Notes under the pieces: generated by a model
Databases searched by the model: none
What the model was told of the DNA's origin: nothing
Seen by the model: the letters and a program-made list of their open reading frames with translations, nothing else
Position numbers and translations under genes: made by a program
In this document: positions 34,201 to 38,163 of the stretch, piece by piece
Numbering within the stretch: the stretch's first letter is position 1
Layout: the number at the start of each line of letters is the position of its first letter
Assembly: GCA_035656095.1 (NCBI GenBank)
Contig: DASRTE010000047.1
Location: forward strand, 1-38,163
Direction of reading: 5' to 3'
DNA from: DASRTE01 sp035656095
GTDB taxonomy: Bacteria > Actinomycetota > Actinomycetes > Jiangellales > Jiangellaceae
Length of the DNA: 38,163 bases

Positions 34201-36191
34201 GGGCCTGGGAGTCGGTCAAGCGACACTTCCGCGAGATGGGCCGCGACTGCCAGAACGAGGACTTCACCTGCGTGGGCATCGGCGACATGTCCGGCGACGT
34301 GTTCGGCAACGGCATGCTGCTGTCGACGCACACGCGGCTCGTGGCCGCCTTCGACCACCGGCACATCTTCCTCGACCCGGATCCCGACCCGGCGGTCTCC
34401 TTTGCCGAGCGCCGCCGCCTGTTCGAGCTCGCCCGCTCCAGCTGGGCCGACTACGACCAGGCGCTGATCAGCGAGGGCGGTGGTGTCTACCCGCGCACGG
34501 CGAAGAGCATCGCCCTCACCCGCCAGGTGAAGGCACGGCTGGGCATCGACGGTGACGTGGCCGAGATGACCCCGGCCGACCTCCTGCGCACGATCCTGCG
34601 GGCGCCGGTCGACCTGCTGTGGAACGGCGGCATCGGCACCTACGTCAAGGCGGCCGCCGAGACCCACGCCGACGTCGGCGACAAGGCGAACGACGCCATC
34701 CGCGTCGACGGAGCCGAGTTGCGCTGCGGCTGCGTCGGCGAGGGCGGCAACCTCGGCTTCACCCAGTTGGGCCGCATCGAGTATGCGCTGTCCGGCGCCG
34801 ACGGCAGCGGCGGCCGCATCAACACCGACGCGATCGACAACTCCGCCGGCGTCGACACCTCCGACCACGAGGTCAACATCAAGATCCTTCTCGACGATGT
34901 CGTGCGAGACGGCGACCTCACCGACAAGCAACGCAACGCGCTGCTGGCCGAGATGACCGACGAGGTCGGTGACCTGGTGCTCGCCAACAACTACGGCCAG
35001 AACGTCGCCCTCGCCAGCGGGGTGTTCCAGGCGGCCAACCTCATGCACGTCCATCACGCGTACGTCTCCGCGCTCGAGGCGAAGGGCAAGCTGGACCGGG
35101 CGCTGGAGTTCCTGCCCACCGACCGCCAGTTCCGCGAGCGGATGCAGAGTGGTCGTGGCCTCACGTCCCCCGAGCTCGCGGTCCTGCTGGCCTACACCAA
35201 GAACACGATCCATGCCCAGCTCGTCGGCAGCACGCTTACCGACGACCCCTACCTCCGCAATGCCCTGCACGCGTACTTCCCCGACGCGTTGCGCGAGCGC
35301 TACCCCGACCGCATCGACGAACACCCGCTGCGGCGAGAGATCATCACCACGACCGTCGTCAACGAGTTGGTCAACCAGGCGGGTACCACCTTCGCGTTCC
35401 GGCTGGGCATGGAGACCGGCGCCACGATCGAAGACCTCGCGCGAGCGCACACGGTGGCCGGCGTCGTGTTCCGCATGCCCCAACTCCTCGCCTCTGTCGC
35501 GGCTCTCGACACCGTGGTTCCTGCCGACCTGCAGACGCGAATGCGGCTGGAAGGGCGCACGATCACCGAGCGGGCCACTCGATGGCTCGCGGTCAACCGC
35601 CGTCCGCCCATCGACATCGCCTGGCAGATCGAGTTCTTCGAGGCGCCGGTCGCCCGCCTGCTCTCCGAATTGCCCGAGCTGCTGGTGGGCCGTGAGTTCG
35701 ACCTGTTCGTCGAGCGCCGCGACTCGCTCGTCCACGCCGGAGTGCCCGAGGACCTGGCCGTCCGGGTCGCGGTGCTGCCACCGGCGTACGCGGGCCTCGG
35801 TATCGTCGAGACCTCGGTCACGACGGGCACCGACCTCACCGAGGTCGCCCGGGTGCACTTCGAGCTGGGCGAGCACCTTGCCCTCGGACGCCTGCTCGAA
35901 CGCATCGTCGCGCTTCCGCGCACCGACCGGTGGCAGACGATGGCGAGGGCGGCGTTGCGCGACGACCTGCACGCCGTCCAGACGGCGTTGACCGCCCAGG
36001 TGATCCAGCGCACCGAGGAGGGTCTCGACGTCGAGGCCCGCGTGCAGGCCTGGGCCGTGGCCGACCGGGTTGTCGTCGCGCGCACTCGCGAGACCTTGCG
36101 CGAGATCGTCGGCAGTGATTCGTTCGACCTGGCCCGGCTCTCCGTCGGACTGCGCGTCGTCCGCTCACTGCTGCGTGCCGACACGGCATGA
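31284..36191 (+). CDS. gdh: NAD-dependent glutamate dehydrogenase, large (180-kDa) type
   Basis: A single intact 1635-residue frame. The N-terminal ~700 residues carry the regulatory ACT-like domains of this class (VEVVTDDMPFLVDSVTMAL, ~95-115; FTFLGYREYVLD, ~240). The catalytic dehydrogenase core follows: VHLRFGAVARGGLRWSDRREDFRTE (~815), VIVPVGAKGGFVGKRLP (~855-870, catalytic Lys), GIGDMSGDVFGNGMLLS (~1000, NAD-binding fold), WNGGIGTYVKA (~1115) and GEGGNLGFTQLGRIEY (~1153). A C-terminal helical domain completes it. It deaminates glutamate to 2-oxoglutarate for catabolism, as in Streptomyces and mycobacteria. A TAGGGT hexamer lies at 31224-31229, about 55 bases upstream of the ATG. Confidence 0.95.
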   Translation: MRNRLDEAKSELLAKAAVVADHHGQRGHARPDESAYLRRYYRHVAPEDLLDRDPVDVYGAAASHRQLAQTRPQGTSLVRVYTPSIEEHGWSSGHSVVEVVTDDMPFLVDSVTMALARLDRSVFLVVHPQFVVRRDIAGEVLEIYDQGESDPRTAETADAVVESWMHVEIDRETDPTAQSAIADELRTVLRDVREAVEDWPRMRQRADEIAAELEKDQLPLPGEEVAEAQELLRWLADDHFTFLGYREYVLDTVDGEDVLRAVTGSGLGILRSDQELSGSFAKLPPEVRAKAREKRLLVLTKANSRATVHRPTYLDYIGVKSFDESGEVAGERRFLGLFTSAAYTESVLRIPVLRRRALQVLESSGFAPSGHSGKDLMQVLETYPRDELFQTPADELLPTALAVVHLQERRQLRLFVRRDVYGRYLSCLVFLPRDRYNTGVRERIQSILLAATDGVSIDHTALVSEAVLARLHFVVRMRPAQELPDLDVTALERQLVAATRAWGDEFADALAERAGEEVAARLLRRYKEAFPEAYKEDFQARTAVADVARLEELPDEDGLGMNLYQPIGGPPDERRFKIYRTGSPISLTQVLPILSRMGVEVIDERPYEILRAGDPPAGPAFIYDFGLRHGARRAAGGDGLKELFQEGFAAVWRGEAESDGFNALILRAGLSWRQAAVLRAYAKYLRQAGSTFSQSYLEECLGVHVEIARMLVELFEARFDPDSFEDDPDARTAAAEAMVERVQKSLDQVASLDQDRILRSFLGLVQATLRTNHYRVDENGRPPAATSFKLKPSAIRDLPEPRPLFEVWVYSPRVEGVHLRFGAVARGGLRWSDRREDFRTEVLGLAKAQAVKNAVIVPVGAKGGFVGKRLPDPAADREAWLAEGVECYKTFIRGLLDVTDNRAADRSIVPPPRVVRHDGDDPYLVVAADKGTATFSDIANGVSAEYGFWLGDAFASGGSAGYDHKAMGITARGAWESVKRHFREMGRDCQNEDFTCVGIGDMSGDVFGNGMLLSTHTRLVAAFDHRHIFLDPDPDPAVSFAERRRLFELARSSWADYDQALISEGGGVYPRTAKSIALTRQVKARLGIDGDVAEMTPADLLRTILRAPVDLLWNGGIGTYVKAAAETHADVGDKANDAIRVDGAELRCGCVGEGGNLGFTQLGRIEYALSGADGSGGRINTDAIDNSAGVDTSDHEVNIKILLDDVVRDGDLTDKQRNALLAEMTDEVGDLVLANNYGQNVALASGVFQAANLMHVHHAYVSALEAKGKLDRALEFLPTDRQFRERMQSGRGLTSPELAVLLAYTKNTIHAQLVGSTLTDDPYLRNALHAYFPDALRERYPDRIDEHPLRREIITTTVVNELVNQAGTTFAFRLGMETGATIEDLARAHTVAGVVFRMPQLLASVAALDTVVPADLQTRMRLEGRTITERATRWLAVNRRPPIDIAWQIEFFEAPVARLLSELPELLVGREFDLFVERRDSLVHAGVPEDLAVRVAVLPPAYAGLGIVETSVTTGTDLTEVARVHFELGEHLALGRLLERIVALPRTDRWQTMARAALRDDLHAVQTALTAQVIQRTEEGLDVEARVQAWAVADRVVVARTRETLREIVGSDSFDLARLSVGLRVVRSLLRADTA

Positions 36192-36213
36192 CCTCGGCGA
36201 AGGGATCGATCCC

Positions 36214-36525
36214 GTGATCGTCCGTTACTGGCGCGGCTGGACCACACCGGAGAATGCCGACGCCTATCAGGACATCGTCAGCAACCGGGTGCTTCCCAGC
36301 ATCTGGGACCGCGGACTGACGGGGTACCAGGGCGCCTATCTGCTCAGGCGTGAGCTCGACGGCGAGGTCGAGTTCGCCACGCTCATGCTCTTCGACTCGA
36401 TGAACGCCGTTCGGGCCTTCGGGGGAGCCGACTACGAGATCGCCTACGTCCCACCCGAGGCGCGGGCAGTGCTGGCGCGGTTCGACGAACGGTCCGCCCA
36501 CTACGAGACGCTGCTCGAGCCCTGA
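36214..36525 (+). CDS. small ABM-like (ferredoxin-fold) protein
   Basis: A 103-residue protein starting VIVRYWRGWTTPENADAYQDIV with GAAGGGA eight bases before the GTG. The strand-helix-strand pattern (YQGAYLLRRELDGEVEFATLMLFDSMNAVRAF, then YVPPEARAVLARFDE) fits the dimeric alpha/beta-barrel family that includes antibiotic-biosynthesis monooxygenase-like proteins. Catalytic role unknown. It starts 23 bases after the GDH stop and probably shares its transcript. A strong hairpin follows 13 bases after its stop. Confidence 0.78.
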   Translation: MIVRYWRGWTTPENADAYQDIVSNRVLPSIWDRGLTGYQGAYLLRRELDGEVEFATLMLFDSMNAVRAFGGADYEIAYVPPEARAVLARFDERSAHYETLLEP

Positions 36526-36537
36526 CGCACACAGCCA

Positions 36538-36589
36538 GTGATCATGTCGACTTTGCCGCCTTCCGTGGCTGCAAAGTCGACATGATCAC
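36538..36589. terminator. 19-bp perfect hairpin, terminator or palindromic repeat
   Basis: GTGATCATGTCGACTTTGC (36538-36556) is exactly complementary to the bases at 36571-36589, with a 14-base loop. The stem is unusually AT-balanced for this GC-rich region and contains nested TGATCA and GTCGAC palindromes. It follows the GDH/ABM-like genes and precedes the ArsR promoter, so it may terminate transcription. It could equally be one copy of a dispersed palindromic repeat. Confidence 0.65.
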
Positions 36590-36609
36590 CTGCCTTGGGT
36601 GCCGGAGAG

Positions 36610-36652
36610 ACGTACAAGGAGTCTTGCACGTGAGTTCTTGTACGTTTATCGT
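36610..36652 (+). promoter_or_regulatory. promoter with three overlapping half-sites for the ArsR-type repressor
   Basis: TTGCAC (36624-36629) and TATCGT (36647-36652) are separated by exactly 17 bases, and the -10 ends six bases before the ATG at 36659. ACGTACAAG (36610-36618) and CTTGTACGT (36637-36645) are a perfect 9-base inverted repeat with an 18-base centre. A third, near-identical half-site TCTTGCACGT (36622-36631) is a direct repeat of TCTTGTACGT (36636-36645). The half-sites cover the -35 and spacer, as expected for a repressor operator. Confidence 0.65.
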
Positions 36653-36658
36653 GGGCAC

Positions 36659-37234
36659 ATGGCCGACCCGTCCTCGCGCATCCGCCTCCGCGACCCGGGT
36701 GCGATGCGCGCCCTGGCCCATCCGACCCGGCTCCGGCTGCTCGGCGAGCTGAGAACGCGGGGCCCGCAGAACGTCGGGATGCTCAGCGAGATCGTCGACG
36801 AGGCTCCGGGCTCGGTCAGTTACCACCTGACGACGCTGGCGAAGCACGGCTTCGTCGAGGAGGCGCCGGAGTCGGCGCCGAACGGCCGCGAGCGGTGGTG
36901 GCGGGCCGCGCACGCCCGGACGGTCTGGGATCGGGCCGAGACTCTCGACGACCCCGAGCGGCAGCTGGCCGCCGACATGATGCAGCGCACGATCCTCGCG
37001 CGCTGGGTGCAGAAGCTCGAGCACTACCTGGACGTCGAGCCCACTCTCGGCCGTGACTGGATCGCTGCGGCGGCCGGCAGCGACGCGATCATGCACCTCA
37101 CGGCCGACGAGTTGGCTGGGCTGCGCGAGGAGCTCGACGGTGTCGCGGCCCGCTGGGAGGCGCGCAGCGACCCGGACCGGCCCGGCGCGGCCCAGGTGAC
37201 GATGCTCTACTTCGGTTTCCGGAGCGACGTATGA
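36659..37234 (+). CDS. ArsR-type winged-helix transcriptional regulator
   Basis: A 191-residue protein with an N-terminal helix-turn-helix of the ArsR/HTH_20 type: AMRALAHPTRLRLLGEL (~16-32), VGMLSEIVDEAPGSVSYHLTTLAKHGFVEEAP (~40-70) and a wing around NGRERWWRA. The C-terminal ~110 residues are helical and probably bind the ligand. No metal-binding Cys pair is seen, so a drug or metabolite is more likely than a metal. Its stop overlaps the ATG of an MFS exporter gene (ATGA), and its promoter carries inverted and direct repeats, so it probably represses itself and the exporter. Confidence 0.88.
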   Translation: MADPSSRIRLRDPGAMRALAHPTRLRLLGELRTRGPQNVGMLSEIVDEAPGSVSYHLTTLAKHGFVEEAPESAPNGRERWWRAAHARTVWDRAETLDDPERQLAADMMQRTILARWVQKLEHYLDVEPTLGRDWIAAAAGSDAIMHLTADELAGLREELDGVAARWEARSDPDRPGAAQVTMLYFGFRSDV

Positions 37235-38163
37235 AGGGCCGTCGCGTTCCGCTGACCGGCCTGCTGGCTGCACACGCCGTGTCGTTGACCGGCAACATGA
37301 TCACGTTCATCGCGCTGCCGTTGTACGTGCTCGACACGACGGGCAGCGCCTCGCTGACCGGTGTGGCGGCATTCTTCGCCGTGCTGCCCGTCGTCGTCGG
37401 TGGAGCGCTCGGCGGCGTCCTCGTCGACCGAGCGGGATACCGGCGCACCAGCATCGTGACCGACCTGATCGGCGGCGCGACGATCCTCGCGGTGCCCGTA
37501 CTGGCGGCGACAGTCGGCCTGCCGTTCTGGGTGTTGGTGCTGCTGATCTTCGCCACCGGCATGTTCGACACGCCGGGGCGGACGGCTCGCTCGTCGCTGC
37601 TGCCCGAGATCGCGGAACGTGCCCAGGTGCCGCTCGAGCGGGCGGTCGGGACCTTCGAGGCGCTCGAGCGCAGTGCGCGGCTGGTGGGCGGGCCGGTGGC
37701 CGGGTTGCTGGTCGCGGCGCTCGGGTCGGTGAGCACACTCGTGATCAACGCCGTGACGTTCGCGGTGTCCGCGCTCGTGGTGGCCAGGCTCGTGCCGAGG
37801 TCAGTGGATGCCGTACGGACGGCCGGTGACGGTTCGCTATCGGCAGAGAGCACGTCCTACTGGCACGAGCTCGGCGAGGGCCTCGCCTTCCTCTGGCGGC
37901 AGCCTCTGCTGCGGGCGATCACCGTGCTGCTGGTCCTCACCAACTTCTTCGACGCAGCGTGGACCACCGTGATCCTGCCCGTTTTCGCCGACCGTCACCT
38001 CGGCGGGTCCGTGGCGCTGGGTCTGCTGGTCGCGGCGATGGGCGGCGGTGCGTTGGTGGGTTCGCTCATGTTCGGTGTGGTCGGGCACCGGCTGCCGCGG
38101 CGAGCGTTGTTCGTCGTCTCGTTTCTGCTCTGTGGCGGTCCACGGATGCTGATCTTCGCCGCC
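37231..38163 (+). CDS. MFS exporter, cut by the window end
   Basis: The frame is open from an ATG at 37231 to the window edge (311 codons). It begins RRVPLTGLLAAHAVSLTGNMITFIALPLYVLDTTGSAS, the first helix of MFS_3-like (MefA/Erm-type) exporters. LGGVLVDRAGYRRTSIVTDLIGG (motif A loop, ~65-90), FDTPGRTARSSLLPEIA (~115-130), a central cytoplasmic loop around residue 200 (YWHELGEGLAFLWRQP) and several further helices follow. It is coupled by ATGA to the upstream regulator, which suggests inducible efflux of a small molecule. The last helices lie outside the window. Confidence 0.88.
   Translation, partial: MKGRRVPLTGLLAAHAVSLTGNMITFIALPLYVLDTTGSASLTGVAAFFAVLPVVVGGALGGVLVDRAGYRRTSIVTDLIGGATILAVPVLAATVGLPFWVLVLLIFATGMFDTPGRTARSSLLPEIAERAQVPLERAVGTFEALERSARLVGGPVAGLLVAALGSVSTLVINAVTFAVSALVVARLVPRSVDAVRTAGDGSLSAESTSYWHELGEGLAFLWRQPLLRAITVLLVLTNFFDAAWTTVILPVFADRHLGGSVALGLLVAAMGGGALVGSLMFGVVGHRLPRRALFVVSFLLCGGPRMLIFAA

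Noticed and set aside
33714..35972. A 752-codon minus-strand frame
   Set aside because: It lies entirely opposite the intact glutamate dehydrogenase and shows only low-complexity, high-GC antisense composition.
1..38163. tRNA, rRNA, CRISPR array, insertion sequence, integrase or prophage genes
   Set aside because: I looked on both strands and saw no cloverleaf, spaced direct repeats, transposase or integrase motifs that I could support.

Overview
The window is a high-GC (roughly 70% by eye) chromosomal segment of an actinobacterium (Actinomycetia). The support is family content: a DUF3117 55-residue protein, a DUF2505 protein, a FolP2-type dihydropteroate synthase homologue, Corynebacterium-type GlgA next to GlgC, a 1635-residue NAD-glutamate dehydrogenase, a PaaX regulator, an ECF42-like sigma factor and a one-TM DivIVA protein. 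Many genes have GTG starts and several look leaderless. Genus cannot be decided from the sequence alone.

Layout. (1) 1-3.6 kb: a decaying edge with a broken alpha/beta hydrolase, an intact tandem VOC protein, a frameshifted astacin-type metalloprotease and a heavily rearranged DUF3800 remnant. (2) 3.77-5.96 kb: a compact operon of RibD/DHFR-like reductase, YCII (DGPF) protein and ECF42-like sigma factor. (3) 5.99-12.1 kb: a backbone of dapE, LOG-family hydrolase, folP2, DivIVA-like gene, SRPBCC protein, tag, enoyl-CoA hydratase, paaX and DUF3117. With glgA/glgC at 26.6-29.8 kb this recalls the mycobacterial dapE-LOG-folP2-tagA-DUF3117-glgA-glgC neighbourhood. (4) 12.2-26.6 kb: a block lying between the two halves of that backbone. 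It holds a broken leucyl aminopeptidase, a large LuxR/MalT-like ATPase regulator, two paralogous DUF7144 membrane proteins, a SHOCT-like micro-ORF, an AI-2E/PerM-family transporter, a broken arylsulfatase, a GAP-family remnant, a YdeP-type molybdopterin oxidoreductase with its FdhD factor, two small membrane proteins, a formylglycine-generating enzyme and an NTF2-like protein. (5) 26.6-38.2 kb: glgA, a GNAT gene, glgC, DUF2505, tryptophan 2,3-dioxygenase, the large GDH, an ABM-like protein, and an ArsR-type regulator coupled to an MFS exporter cut by the window end.

The most interesting signal is a four-copy palindrome, TCACCC-N5-GGGTGA. It sits upstream of the LuxR gene itself, of both DUF7144 operons (one copy also faces the divergent sulfatase) and of the 84-residue membrane protein. 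It looks like the operator of one regulon, probably controlled by the LuxR protein, that links membrane proteins, a transporter and a sulfatase.

The second theme is clustered gene decay. Six loci carry at least fifteen frameshifts or deletions, while every other gene, including very long ones, is intact. In pepA, the sulfatase, DUF3800 and GAP loci whole blocks of conserved sequence are missing. In pepA the gap includes a metal-ligand signature. In the sulfatase one frameshift falls inside the formylglycine motif, although the maturase gene is intact. No gene-free stretch exceeds about 300 bases; the longest gaps (2806-2958, 3558-3765, 11739-11898 and 27812-27973) hold promoters or nothing recognisable.
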